Notes under the pieces: generated by a model
What the model saw: only the letters and a program-made list of their open reading frames with translations
Told to the model about the DNA's origin: nothing
Database searches by the model: none
Part shown: piece after piece, positions 18,462-27,678 of the stretch
How positions within the stretch are numbered: position 1 is the stretch's first letter
Layout of the letters: each line of letters opens with the position of its first letter
DNA from: Hafnia alvei
GTDB lineage: Bacteria; Pseudomonadota; Gammaproteobacteria; Enterobacterales; Enterobacteriaceae
Reading direction: 5' to 3'
Assembly: GCF_034424155.1 (NCBI RefSeq)
Contig: NZ_CP139992.1
Span: forward strand, 2,124,012 to 2,188,011
DNA: 64,000 nucleotides
Translations under genes and position numbers: made by a program

Positions 18462-20822
18462 ATGTTATTTCAGGCAGGAAACGCCTCTTTGTATCTCTCA
18501 TCAGGCAAAATCTCTCCGTTAGCGCAGGCTATGAAGCGGGCATTGATCTGCATGGCGCTGCTTCAGGCACCTCATGCATTCGCGGCAAATTCGCCCAGCT
18601 TGCAGGCTTCCGCTATTTCTTTGGACGAAGGGCTGAATCAGTTCGCGCGCGAAACAGGCATTTCTTTGGTGATGAATGCAGAGATCACGGCAGGAAAAAC
18701 CGTATCTGCCGTGCCTAAAAAGGTACCCGCTCAGCAGGGGCTCAATGCTCTGTTGCAGGGCAGTGGGCTGGTGGCGCACGCGTTAGGGAATAATAGCTTT
18801 GCGATTGAACCATCGCCTCAGCCGCGCGGTGAAGAAACATTAACCGTGGTGGGCGATTGGCTTGGGCAAGCACGTGAAAACGATGTTTTTGAACACGCGG
18901 GTGCTCGCGATGTGGTCTACCGCGAACAGTTTGCCACCACCGGTGCAACGCGTATGCGCGATGTGCTAAACCAGATCCCAGGCGTGGTCGCACCGGAAAA
19001 CAACGGTACCGGCAGCCATGATTTAGCGCTGAATTTTGGCATTCGCGGCCTAAACCCACGTTTGGCCAGCCGTTCAACGGTATTAATGGATGGTATTCCT
19101 GTACCGTTTGCCCCCTATGGTCAGCCGCAGCTCTCTTTAGCACCGGTTTCGTTGGGTAATATGGATGCCATTGATGTCGTCCGCGGCGGTGGTGCTGTGC
19201 GCTATGGGCCGCAGTCGGTAGGTGGCGTGGTGAATTTTGTCACGCGTGCCATTCCGAAAACCTTTGGTGTGGAAGCAGGGATGCAGGGCAATTTAACGCC
19301 AACGTCTACGCAGGATCACCCGAAAGGCACCGGCAATCTGATGATTGGCGGAACTGCGGATAATGGCCTCGGCGCGGCGTTGCTTTACTCCGGCACCCGA
19401 GGCAGCGATTGGCGTGAACATAGCTACACCAAGATTGACGACGTGATGCTCAAAACGCAATACGCGCCAAATGAAGAGCATAAATTCACTAGCCTGCTAC
19501 AGCATTATGAAGGTCGGGCAGAGATGCCCGGTGGTTTAACGCAGGCACAATACGATCGCGATCCCTACCAATCCACACGCCTTTACGATTCTTTTTGGGG
19601 ACGCCGCGATCTTGCCAGCCTAGGCTATGAATATCAGCCCGATCAGCAGCATAAATTCAACGTACAGACGTTTTATACCTACACGCTGCGCAGTGGTTAT
19701 TTAGATCAGGGTAAAAAACTGACGCTTTCGCCGCGTGAATATTGGGTTAGAGGCGTTGAACCACGTTATAGCCAAAGCTTTATGCTGGGATCTTCAGCCC
19801 ATGAAGTGGGGATAGGCTATCGCTACGTGAGCGAATCTACCCATGAGTTACGTTATTACACCGCCACCAAATCTGGCGTATTGCCAAGCACTAATAGTCC
19901 TTACGACCGTGATACGCAATCAGGCACGCAGGCGCATGCCGTGTATCTCGACGACCGTGTTGATATCGGTGACTGGACCATCACGCCGGGCATTCGCTAC
20001 GAGCATGTCAGCTCATATCAAAAGAATCAGATCAAAGGTGATAAGCAGGAAGTTAGCTATAACGCCCCGCTACCGGCGTTAAACGTGATGTATCACCTCA
20101 CGGATGAATGGAATCTTTACGCGAACACCGAGGGATCTTTTGGCACCGTGCAATATAGCCAGATGGGGAAAGCGATTTCCAGCGGCAACATTGAGCCAGA
20201 AAAAGCCCGCACCTGGGAATTAGGCACCCGTTACGATGGAGACGCGCTCAAGGCGGAATTGGGTGTATTCCTGATTAATTTCAACAACCAGTATGACTCA
20301 AACCAAGCAACCGACAGCGTAACGGCACGTGGCAAAACGCGTCATACCGGCGCAGAAACCAGCGCGCGTTATGATCTCAGCGAGCTTGCGCCAGCGCTGC
20401 AAGATGTCAGCGTTTCTGCTAATTATGCGTATGTTAACGCTGTTATCCGCGAAGACGGTGACAATCAAGGGAATCAGGTCCCGTTCTCGCCAAAGCATAA
20501 AGGTATGATCGGGTTAGATTATCGTCCAGGAGATTGGGCGTTTAATGTGAACGGGCAATTCCAGTCGAGTCAGTTTGCCGATAATGCCAATACGCAAAAA
20601 GCCAGCGCAGACGGCAGCACCGGACGTATTCCGGGTTATATGATTTGGGGATTACGTGCTGATTACCAATTCGGACCCGATATGGCGAATTTAAATCTCG
20701 GTATGGGCGTGCGTAACCTGTTGGATCATCAGTATTTCACCCGAGCCTATGATGACAACAATAAAGGGATTTACGTAGGAGAACCGCGCACGCTGTTCTT
20801 GCAGGGATCGGTGAAGTTTTAA
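18462..20822 (+). CDS. fecA: TonB-dependent ferric citrate receptor FecA
   Basis: Outer-membrane 22-strand beta-barrel receptor and signal transducer for ferric dicitrate. 786 residues. Signal peptide up to about APHAFAA. An N-terminal signalling (STN) domain follows, with ISLDEGLNQFARETGISLVM, then the TonB box ETLTVVGDW, the plug (VLMDGIPVPFAPYGQPQLSL, VVRGGGAVRYGPQSVGGVVN) and the barrel, ending with the terminal aromatic KF. Very close to E. coli FecA throughout. ATG 18462 is chosen because CAGGAG lies seven bases upstream; an in-frame ATG at 18441 lacks a site. The fecBCDE uptake genes that follow fecA in E. coli are absent here. Confidence 0.95.
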   Translation: MLFQAGNASLYLSSGKISPLAQAMKRALICMALLQAPHAFAANSPSLQASAISLDEGLNQFARETGISLVMNAEITAGKTVSAVPKKVPAQQGLNALLQGSGLVAHALGNNSFAIEPSPQPRGEETLTVVGDWLGQARENDVFEHAGARDVVYREQFATTGATRMRDVLNQIPGVVAPENNGTGSHDLALNFGIRGLNPRLASRSTVLMDGIPVPFAPYGQPQLSLAPVSLGNMDAIDVVRGGGAVRYGPQSVGGVVNFVTRAIPKTFGVEAGMQGNLTPTSTQDHPKGTGNLMIGGTADNGLGAALLYSGTRGSDWREHSYTKIDDVMLKTQYAPNEEHKFTSLLQHYEGRAEMPGGLTQAQYDRDPYQSTRLYDSFWGRRDLASLGYEYQPDQQHKFNVQTFYTYTLRSGYLDQGKKLTLSPREYWVRGVEPRYSQSFMLGSSAHEVGIGYRYVSESTHELRYYTATKSGVLPSTNSPYDRDTQSGTQAHAVYLDDRVDIGDWTITPGIRYEHVSSYQKNQIKGDKQEVSYNAPLPALNVMYHLTDEWNLYANTEGSFGTVQYSQMGKAISSGNIEPEKARTWELGTRYDGDALKAELGVFLINFNNQYDSNQATDSVTARGKTRHTGAETSARYDLSELAPALQDVSVSANYAYVNAVIREDGDNQGNQVPFSPKHKGMIGLDYRPGDWAFNVNGQFQSSQFADNANTQKASADGSTGRIPGYMIWGLRADYQFGPDMANLNLGMGVRNLLDHQYFTRAYDDNNKGIYVGEPRTLFLQGSVKF

Positions 20823-20841
20823 TTGATGAACGTATGAACAT

Positions 20842-20869
20842 GACAAAGGCGCTTTCCAGCGCCTTTGTC
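20842..20869. terminator. Hairpin between convergent fecA and potC
   Basis: GACAAAGGCGC-TTTCCA-GCGCCTTTGTC, a perfect 11-base-pair stem located between the fecA stop and the potC stop; it could serve both directions. Confidence 0.7.
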
Positions 20870-20891
20870 ATAGTAGATTTAACTTATCCCG

Positions 20892-21671
20892 CTACTTACT
20901 CGCTGTTCTATCACGCAAAATAAGCTGGCTGCCAAGAACCAACACCAACGAAAGTACCAACAGTATGGTTGCCAAGGCGTTCACTTCCGGCGACACACCC
21001 ACTTTCACCATCGAGTAGATTTTCAGCGGTAAAATTTCATAGCTTGGGCCAGTGACGAATGATGAAACCACCACGTCATCCATGGATAGGGTAAAGCTCA
21101 GCAGCCAACCCGCCGCCACTGCAGGCATCGCCAACGGCAGGAGGATTTTCCGCAGGATCGTCACTTCACCCGCGCCCAAATCTTTTGCCGCTTCAAGCAT
21201 TCGCACGTCGAAACCTTTTAAACGCGAATACACGGTGACAACCACAAAGGGTAGGCAGAAGGTGATGTGTGAAAACAGCAACGACCAAAAACCCAATGAA
21301 ACGCCCAGCAGCATAAATAGGACTAACAGTGAAATTGCCATCACGATATCGGGCGACATCATCACCACAAAAAGCATGCCGCTAACGAAAGGTTTGCCGC
21401 GGAATCGGTAACGGAAAAGCGCCACTGCCGTTAATGAACCAATCAGCGTGGCAAAGGTGGCAGAAAGGACGGCCATGGTGATGGAATGCCCAGCCGCTTG
21501 CAGCAGGCTGTCATTGTTCATCAACGTGCTGTACCAATCAAAGGTGAAGCCTTTCCAATTGATACCAAAACGCGAACTATTAAACGAGTTAGCGATCAGA
21601 ATAATAATAGGGATATATAAATAGGCGTAGACGATGGACATAAATCCACCGCGCAGCAGGCGTCCGATCAT
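20892..21671 (-). CDS. potC: Spermidine/putrescine ABC transporter, permease PotC
   Basis: Inner-membrane permease subunit, 259 residues with about six membrane helices. It contains the EAA-loop region MLEAAKDLGAGEVTILRKILLPLAMPAV. It overlaps potB by four bases, so it is translationally coupled. In E. coli potD follows directly; here transcription runs instead toward the hairpin at 20842-20869 and the convergent fecA, so the transporter locus is split after potC. Confidence 0.94.
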   Translation of the reverse strand: MIGRLLRGGFMSIVYAYLYIPIIILIANSFNSSRFGINWKGFTFDWYSTLMNNDSLLQAAGHSITMAVLSATFATLIGSLTAVALFRYRFRGKPFVSGMLFVVMMSPDIVMAISLLVLFMLLGVSLGFWSLLFSHITFCLPFVVVTVYSRLKGFDVRMLEAAKDLGAGEVTILRKILLPLAMPAVAAGWLLSFTLSMDDVVVSSFVTGPSYEILPLKIYSMVKVGVSPEVNALATILLVLSLVLVLGSQLILRDRTASK

Positions 21672-22528
21672 TCCAGTTCCACCTTTTTATTCATCAGTTT
21701 CCCAACGCGGTAATAGATATATAGCAAGATGCCCATGACCAGTGTCAAACAGATGCTAGTGGCCGCGCCGAATGGCCAGTCACGGATATTCAGGAACTGG
21801 CTTTTAATCACGTTGCCAATCAGCAGGTTCTTCGCGCCGCCCAGCAGGTCGGAAACGTAAAACAGCCCCAGAGATGGCAGCATGACCAGCAACGAGCCCG
21901 CCACAATACCGGGCATGGTGAGAGGAACAATAATCCGAATAAACGTTTGGAATTTATTTGCCCCTAAATCACGTGCGGCCTCTAATACCGACTTATCCAG
22001 CTTCTCGATGCTGGAATACAGCGGCATCACCATAAACGGCAGCAGAATATAGATAAGCCCAAGGATCACGGCTTCGGGCGTGTACATGATGCGCAGCGGC
22101 TTATCGATAATCCCAATCCACAGCAGAACCTCGTTTAAATAACCTCGGGTACTGAGGAATAGTTTCAGGCCATAAATACGGATCAGTGAGTTGGTCCAGA
22201 AAGGCACAATCAGTAAAAACAGCAGAAGAGGGCGAACTTTTTCCGGTAGCCGCGCCAGAATAAAGGCAAAAGGATACCCGATCACCAAACAACATAGCGT
22301 GGCGATGATAGCCATATTCAGCGAGTGCAGAAGCACTTCGGCATACAATGGATCAAATAAGCGAGTGTAATTATCGAAGGAAAACACCATCTTTATCAGA
22401 TGGGTGTCATCACGCGTCAGGAAGCTGGTGCCGATAATCATCAGATTCGGCATAAAGACAAACAGCACCAGCCAGGCGACCACGGTTGTGATCACCACGT
22501 TTTGAAAATACTTACGCGACTTCTTCAT
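21668..22528 (-). CDS. potB: Spermidine/putrescine ABC transporter, permease PotB
   Basis: Inner-membrane permease, 286 residues. A lysine/arginine-rich N-terminus ([11 protein letters not shown]) is followed by about six membrane segments. The EAA loop is visible as [27 protein letters not shown]. It overlaps potA by 17 bases and potC by four, consistent with a tightly coupled potA-potB-potC transcript. Confidence 0.94.
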   Translation of the reverse strand: MKKSRKYFQNVVITTVVAWLVLFVFMPNLMIIGTSFLTRDDTHLIKMVFSFDNYTRLFDPLYAEVLLHSLNMAIIATLCCLVIGYPFAFILARLPEKVRPLLLFLLIVPFWTNSLIRIYGLKLFLSTRGYLNEVLLWIGIIDKPLRIMYTPEAVILGLIYILLPFMVMPLYSSIEKLDKSVLEAARDLGANKFQTFIRIIVPLTMPGIVAGSLLVMLPSLGLFYVSDLLGGAKNLLIGNVIKSQFLNIRDWPFGAATSICLTLVMGILLYIYYRVGKLMNKKVELE

Positions 22529-23651
22529 TAGCCAGCACCACCTCCCAGCTTTCGACCCAAGTCACGGCCATTTTCTGATCTAACGAATGATCGACGTCGG
22601 GATCGTCTTCGTTAAAGAATTCGCTCACCAGCACCATCTTTCCGTTCTCTAATTCAACGGTAGATTCCAACGTCATGCCTTTATAGTTGCGCTCGCGCAC
22701 GTATCCTATGATGCCATCAACCTGTCCGGCATCGTGGATCTCTTCGACTCGCACATCTTCGGGGCGCAGCAGCACATTCAGCTTATCGCCCGGCTGCACG
22801 TCCATTTCAGCATTGACGTAAATATTACACTCGCGGCCTTCGACGTTGGCACGAACGCGATGTTCGTCCACGCGATACAGAACCTCGGCGTCAAAAATAT
22901 TGATCTCGCCAATAAAGCTGGCAACAAACAGGTTCTTAGGTTCTTCGTAGATTTCGCGCGGTGTACCGTCTTGCTCAATCTTACCATCACGCATCACCAC
23001 GATGCGGTCTGACATGGTCAGCGCTTCTTCTTGGTCGTGGGTGACGAAAATAAAGGTAATACCCAGCTTACGCTGCAAGGCCTTGAGCTCATTTTGCATC
23101 TGTTTGCGCAGCTTATAATCCAGCGCAGACAGCGATTCATCCAGCAAAAGCACCTTGGGTTTATTCACAACCGCACGTGCAATGGCCACGCGCTGCTGTT
23201 GTCCGCCAGACAGCTGATGCGGCCGACGCTGAGCGAACTCCTCTAACTGCACCATACGCAGCGCTTCATGGGCGCGAGGAATAATTTCGGCTTCTGGTCG
23301 TTTCTGCATGCGCAAGCCAAAGGCGACGTTGTCCAGCACGGTCATGTGCGGGAACAGCGCGTAGCTTTGGAACACGGTATTAACGCAGCGATTCTCGGCT
23401 GGGACGTGAGTGATATCATCGCCGTCCAAAATAACGCGGCCATCATCAACGTCTTCCAAACCGGCAATAAGACGCAAAACGGTGGTTTTCCCGCAGCCAG
23501 AGGGGCCGAGAATGGTTAAGAACTCGCCATGATTAATAGTAAGGTCAAGATCGGTGATGATGTCTTTATCATCAAAAGACTTACGGATACCTGTCAAACG
23601 AACAACAGGCTGTAATGCTGCGTTGGAACCCAGAGAAGATATCTCAGTCAT
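22512..23651 (-). CDS. potA: Spermidine/putrescine ABC transporter, ATPase PotA
   Basis: Cytoplasmic ATPase, 379 residues. Walker [14 protein letters not shown] at about residue 48-60, signature [17 protein letters not shown], Walker [13 protein letters not shown] and switch segment [10 protein letters not shown], then a C-terminal regulatory TOBE-like domain. Opens the potABC part of the operon and is divergent from pepT, as in E. coli. Confidence 0.95.
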   Translation of the reverse strand: MTEISSLGSNAALQPVVRLTGIRKSFDDKDIITDLDLTINHGEFLTILGPSGCGKTTVLRLIAGLEDVDDGRVILDGDDITHVPAENRCVNTVFQSYALFPHMTVLDNVAFGLRMQKRPEAEIIPRAHEALRMVQLEEFAQRRPHQLSGGQQQRVAIARAVVNKPKVLLLDESLSALDYKLRKQMQNELKALQRKLGITFIFVTHDQEEALTMSDRIVVMRDGKIEQDGTPREIYEEPKNLFVASFIGEINIFDAEVLYRVDEHRVRANVEGRECNIYVNAEMDVQPGDKLNVLLRPEDVRVEEIHDAGQVDGIIGYVRERNYKGMTLESTVELENGKMVLVSEFFNEDDPDVDHSLDQKMAVTWVESWEVVLANEEVA

Positions 23652-24245
23652 TTATTTGCTACTCTATCCCGTTACGTGTTGCAGATAGAACCGCCGCTGA
23701 AAAAAAAGACTGTAGGAGCAGAAGACTCAAAGTAAATCAATGAGTCAGGTAGCTCAAAACCAGCGGCGCCACTCAAAAAATAAGGCGCGAATGATAGACT
23801 GAGTGAACCTTAATTAAAAGCCAGCCAGCCAAGAAAACCCGATTTTCTCGCCTTGGTTTAACTATGATGCACTAATTTACCCCAAATGGGGCAGAAATCC
23901 TGTGAAACGGCTATTTTTATCCGGTATTACTTTCCTTACTTTCTTTAACTTTAGCTAAAAATGACCTGACGCAATATTTCCGTTTTGAGCCCTACGCATA
24001 ATGTAAAACCTATGACGAGGGCATAGGGGATTTTTCATAATATGAGACAGATCACATGATTATGAAGAGATACCCTTGCAAAGCCCCCACTTGACGTTGT
24101 CAGGCTAGCCCATTAGTCGATTTTTTAAACCCGACATAAAATTTAGGGTTATTTATCTAATGCGGCACTTGTCCTTCATTCTTAACCATCGATTATGGGG
24201 ATGATGTGGACTGCGACGAATAACGAATCATTGCGAGACACTTTT
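23652..24245. other. potA/pepT divergent intergenic region
   Basis: About 590 AT-rich bases that should carry promoters for both potABC and pepT. Known E. coli/Salmonella pepT is FNR-regulated, but I see no good TTGAT-N4-ATCAA palindrome. No ORF, repeat element or terminator is supported. Confidence 0.45.
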
Positions 24246-25478
24246 ATGAATAACTTACTCGATCGCTTTTTTAATTATGTTTCTTTCGACACACAGTCCA
24301 AAGCAGGTGTACGTCAGGTTCCTAGCACAGATGGCCAGATGAAGTTGGCGCGGGCGCTACAGGCTGAATTAGTTGAGCTCGGCTTCGAGCAAGTCACGTT
24401 AAGCGATCATGGCTGTGTGATGGCAACGCTGCCGTCTAATGTCAGTTGGAAAGCGCCGACAATCGGTTTTATCTCGCATTTGGATACCGCGCCCGACGCC
24501 AGCGGTAAAAATGTGAATCCGCAGATCGTGGAAAACTATCGCGGTGGTGATATTGCTTTAGGCATTGGTGATGAGGTTCTCTCGCCGGTGATGTTCCCCG
24601 TATTACACCAGCTGTTAGGCCAAACGCTGATTACTACCGATGGCAAAACGCTGCTCGGTGCCGACGATAAAGCCGGTATCGCCGAAATTGTGACCGCTAT
24701 GCTGCGTCTCAAACATAACAACATTCCACACGGCGATATTCGCATTGCGTTTACACCGGATGAGGAAGTCGGCAAGGGGGCTCAATTCTTTGATGTTGAA
24801 GCCTTTGACGCGGAATGGGCCTATACCGTTGATGGTGGTGGCGTCGGCGAGTTGGAGTGTGAAAACTTCAACGCGGCATCGGTGACGATTAAGATCGTGG
24901 GTAACAACGTGCATCCGGGCACGGCGAAAGGCGTGATGGTTAACGCGCTGTCACTTGCTGCGCGTATTCACAATGAATTACCGCCAGAGCAAACGCCTGA
25001 ACACACGGAAGGCTATGAAGGTTTCTATCATCTTGCCTCGATGAAAGGCACGGTTGAGAAAGCAGAAATGCATTATATCGTGCGTGATTTCAGCCGTGAG
25101 GGCTTTGAAGCTCGCAAGAAAAACATCATGGATATCGCAAAGAAAGTGGGCAAAGGTTTGCACCGTGACTGCTATATCGAAGTGACGTTAGATGACAGCT
25201 ACTACAATATGCGTGATGAAGTGGCAAAACACCCACATATCATTGAATTGGCACAGCAGGCGATGCACGACGTCGGCATTGAGCCGATTATGTGCCCAAT
25301 TCGCGGGGGGACAGACGGCGCGCAGCTTTCATTCCGCGGTCTGCCTTGCCCGAATCTGTTTACCGGAGGCTATAATTTCCACGGCAAACATGAATTCATT
25401 ACCTTGGAAGGTATGGAAAAAGCGGTATCAGTGATTATGCGGATCGCCGAACTGACCGCGCTGAAAGCTAAAGGCTAA
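24246..25478 (+). CDS. pepT: Peptidase T (tripeptide aminopeptidase)
   Basis: Cytoplasmic M20B-family metallopeptidase that removes the N-terminal residue of tripeptides. 410 residues from ATG 24246. Metal-ligand regions are seen as [38 protein letters not shown] and [12 protein letters not shown], and the C-terminal [12 protein letters not shown] supplies the last histidine. The frame runs upstream to 24195, but [20 protein letters not shown] aligns with the E. coli start MDKLLERF. It may act on peptides imported by Opp. Confidence 0.95.
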   Translation: MNNLLDRFFNYVSFDTQSKAGVRQVPSTDGQMKLARALQAELVELGFEQVTLSDHGCVMATLPSNVSWKAPTIGFISHLDTAPDASGKNVNPQIVENYRGGDIALGIGDEVLSPVMFPVLHQLLGQTLITTDGKTLLGADDKAGIAEIVTAMLRLKHNNIPHGDIRIAFTPDEEVGKGAQFFDVEAFDAEWAYTVDGGGVGELECENFNAASVTIKIVGNNVHPGTAKGVMVNALSLAARIHNELPPEQTPEHTEGYEGFYHLASMKGTVEKAEMHYIVRDFSREGFEARKKNIMDIAKKVGKGLHRDCYIEVTLDDSYYNMRDEVAKHPHIIELAQQAMHDVGIEPIMCPIRGGTDGAQLSFRGLPCPNLFTGGYNFHGKHEFITLEGMEKAVSVIMRIAELTALKAKG

Positions 25479-25491
25479 GCGATTAACGACA

Positions 25492-25519
25492 TAAAAAAGC
25501 CGCTGAAATATCAGCTGCT
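25492..25519 (-). terminator. Terminator downstream of the ygiN-like gene
   Basis: Read on the minus strand, AGCAGCTGATATTTCAGCGGCT is followed by TTTTTT, about 30 bases after the stop of the monooxygenase gene. It also faces the end of pepT. Confidence 0.65.
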
Positions 25520-25550
25520 AAAGCAATAGACACAGTGGCAATAAAAACGG

Positions 25551-25865
25551 TTAGCAAACAGAATGATCGGTCAAGATGCGCAGGGTAACGGATTCGACCT
25601 GATCCTGCGTTTCTTCATGGTGGCGAACCATGTGTACCGTTTTCAGATGGGCATCCAAATGCGCGTGAGATTCCCAACGTTCAACCATGAAAAGCGTGTC
25701 AGCGGCTAAACTCTGACGCTCAATAGCGGGCAAGGTATCCGTGAGCGGCGTGTACTGATAGCAACCTTCCTCCGCCAGCACTTCTGCTTGCAAAGCTTGA
25801 AAGCGCTTAACGATAGCGTCTAAATGCCCCGCACGAACTTTAATTTCGGCAATAACAGTAATCAT
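25551..25865 (-). CDS. ygiN: YgiN-type quinol monooxygenase (ABM domain)
   Basis: 104-residue antibiotic-biosynthesis-monooxygenase-fold protein resembling E. coli YgiN (MITVIAEIKVRAGH; EEGCYQYTPL; ERWESHAHLDAHLKTVHM). E. coli YgiN oxidises reduced quinones in a cycle with MdaB. It lies nine bases downstream of mdaB on the same strand, the same pairing as in E. coli, which supports the assignment. It differs from E. coli YgiN by a slightly shorter middle and an extended C-terminal end (LTDHSVC). Confidence 0.85.
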   Translation of the reverse strand: MITVIAEIKVRAGHLDAIVKRFQALQAEVLAEEGCYQYTPLTDTLPAIERQSLAADTLFMVERWESHAHLDAHLKTVHMVRHHEETQDQVESVTLRILTDHSVC

Positions 25866-25874
25866 CGCAATCTC

Positions 25875-26462
25875 TTATTTGTTAGCAAACACGGTCGCCA
25901 AATGGTCGCGGTAGCATGCAATGTTATGCTCCACATTTGGATTTTTGATCACGTCGGTGCACAGGAAAGTTGGCAGACGAGTCATACCCAAGAATTCGTT
26001 GGCTTTATGGAAATGCATGTACAGACCATCAACGCCCTGACCGTGGAAGAACTGTTCTGGATCGTCGAAAGCTTCCTGTGGCGCATTCCAAGTCAGAGAC
26101 AACATGTGCTGTTTACCCTGAATCAAGCCGCCAGAACCGTATTTTTTGCTCGCGTCTGAACGGGTACGACCATCGCTCGCGTACAGACGGCCATGACCTT
26201 CGGTGAACACTTCGTCGATATATTTTTTAACGATCCACGGCTCACCCATCCACCAACCTGGCATCTGGTAAATAACCACGTCGGCCCACAGATAGTTTTG
26301 AATTTCTTGTTCGATTTCGTAACCGTGGTCAATCGTAGTTTCACGCAGTTCGTGGCCCATCGCAGCCAATGTTTCTTTAGCGACGTCATGCAGAGTGGTA
26401 TTCAGCTGGCCCTTAGAGTGGCCAAACGCTTTCATACCGTTGATCAGGAAAATCTTACTCAT
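25875..26462 (-). CDS. mdaB: NAD(P)H quinone oxidoreductase MdaB
   Basis: Flavodoxin-fold cytoplasmic quinone reductase giving two-electron reduction. 195 residues from the ATG at 26462, which has GAGGAG upstream. The frame extends to 26540, but E. coli MdaB begins at the equivalent MSNILIING. Conserved blocks include WADVVIYQMPGWWMGEPW, FTEGHGRLYASDGRTR and MLSLTWNAPQEAF. Co-transcribed with the ygiN-like gene; the pair is divergent from dkgB. Confidence 0.92.
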   Translation of the reverse strand: MSKIFLINGMKAFGHSKGQLNTTLHDVAKETLAAMGHELRETTIDHGYEIEQEIQNYLWADVVIYQMPGWWMGEPWIVKKYIDEVFTEGHGRLYASDGRTRSDASKKYGSGGLIQGKQHMLSLTWNAPQEAFDDPEQFFHGQGVDGLYMHFHKANEFLGMTRLPTFLCTDVIKNPNVEHNIACYRDHLATVFANK

Positions 26463-26776
26463 AATGAAGCTCCTCATGCGGCGCAGAATAGGGCGTGGCG
26501 CCGTGTTGTGATTCGATAATGTAATTAGCGACTGATGCAATTATCACACTATTTATTTTCATAAAATAGGCGATCTGAATCACAACACCTTTGCGTTTGA
26601 GTCAATAATTGAGGGCAGAATAAGATTAGTCTGGGCATTTGTGATTCTTGAACACAATACATTTGCAATTAACGCTATTTTAAACAAAAAAACTTCCCCA
26701 CATACTCACTCTCAGCAACAGGGCAACGCTTTGCCCAACATCACTCTGTTACCACACAAAATCAAAAGGATATAAA
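26463..26776. other. mdaB/dkgB divergent intergenic region
   Basis: About 310 AT-rich bases. No ORF or strong operator is seen; it must carry the two divergent promoters. The only clear signal is AAAAGGA, the dkgB ribosome site. Confidence 0.4.
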
Positions 26777-27592
26777 ATGAGCAACACCAAAATGATGATG
26801 CCAAAACTGGGGCTAGGAACGTTTCGTCTGAAAGAGCAGGTCGTGATTGATTCTGTGCGCAATGGGTTGGCGCTGGGGTATCGTCATATCGATACCGCGC
26901 AGATCTATGGCAATGAAGCTGAGGTTGGACAAGCTATTGAAGAAAGCGGTGTACCGCGTGATGAGCTGTTTGTTACCACGAAAATTTGGCTGGAAAATCT
27001 CGCGCCTGAAAAGCTGATTGAAAGCCTGCAAGAAAGCCTGAAAAAACTGCGACTGGCGCAGGTCGATTTAACCCTGATCCACTGGCCAACGCGTGATGCA
27101 TCGCCAACCATTGCTGAGAGCATGCAGGCCTTGTATCAGGCTCAGCAGATGGGTTTAACCAAAGCGATAGGGATCTCTAATTTTACTATCGAACAAATGA
27201 AGCAGGCCATCGACGCGGTGGGTGCGCAGAATATTGCTAGCCAGCAAATTGAGATCCATCCGTTCCTGCAAAATGAAAAAGTGGCTGAGTTTGCTGCCTC
27301 TCAGGGCATTCCGGTAACTGCCTATATGCCTCTAGCCTATGGCAAGGTGTTAACAGACGTCGTCATTACCCAAATTGCGCAGGCGCATGGTGTGAGCGCC
27401 GCACAGGTGGCTTTGGCGTGGTCGTTACAAAAGGGTTACACGGTTATCCCTTCGTCCACCAAACGTGAGAATTTAGCCAGCAACTTAGACGCATTGAAGA
27501 TTGTTTTAAGCGATGCGGAAATGAAGCAGATTGCAGAACTTGAACGCAACGAACGTTTAGTCAGCCCTGAGTTTGCGCCAGATTGGGATTGA
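26777..27592 (+). CDS. dkgB: 2,5-diketo-D-gluconate reductase B (aldo/keto reductase)
   Basis: NADPH-dependent cytoplasmic aldo/keto reductase, 271 residues, (beta/alpha)8 barrel. The catalytic Asp/Tyr segment is [17 protein letters not shown], the Lys segment [10 protein letters not shown], and the His segment [10 protein letters not shown]. The cofactor end shows [33 protein letters not shown] at the C-terminus matches E. coli DkgB. The true physiological substrate (2,5-diketogluconate or methylglyoxal-type aldehydes) is not decided by sequence. Near the quinone reductase pair, which may hint at a shared stress role. Confidence 0.88.
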   Translation: MSNTKMMMPKLGLGTFRLKEQVVIDSVRNGLALGYRHIDTAQIYGNEAEVGQAIEESGVPRDELFVTTKIWLENLAPEKLIESLQESLKKLRLAQVDLTLIHWPTRDASPTIAESMQALYQAQQMGLTKAIGISNFTIEQMKQAIDAVGAQNIASQQIEIHPFLQNEKVAEFAASQGIPVTAYMPLAYGKVLTDVVITQIAQAHGVSAAQVALAWSLQKGYTVIPSSTKRENLASNLDALKIVLSDAEMKQIAELERNERLVSPEFAPDWD

Positions 27593-27634
27593 TTTGAAAA
27601 CGTCTGTTGATCTCACATTGCGCGCTTAAACGAT

Positions 27635-27669
27635 TGAGGAGCACGGGGCGAGTACCCCATGCCCCTCAA
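27635..27669. terminator. Bidirectional hairpin between convergent dkgB and rnb
   Basis: TTGAGGAGCACGGGG ... CCCCATGCCCCTCAA forms a 15-base-pair stem with two mismatches, between two convergent genes. The U tract is short on both strands. Confidence 0.6.
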
Positions 27670-27678
27670 TATTTCAGA

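Noticed and set aside
23652..24245. FNR site for pepT
   Set aside because: No TTGAT-N4-ATCAA match; TGAGACAGATCACA near 24046 looks CRP-like but has a four-base spacer, so neither is claimed.
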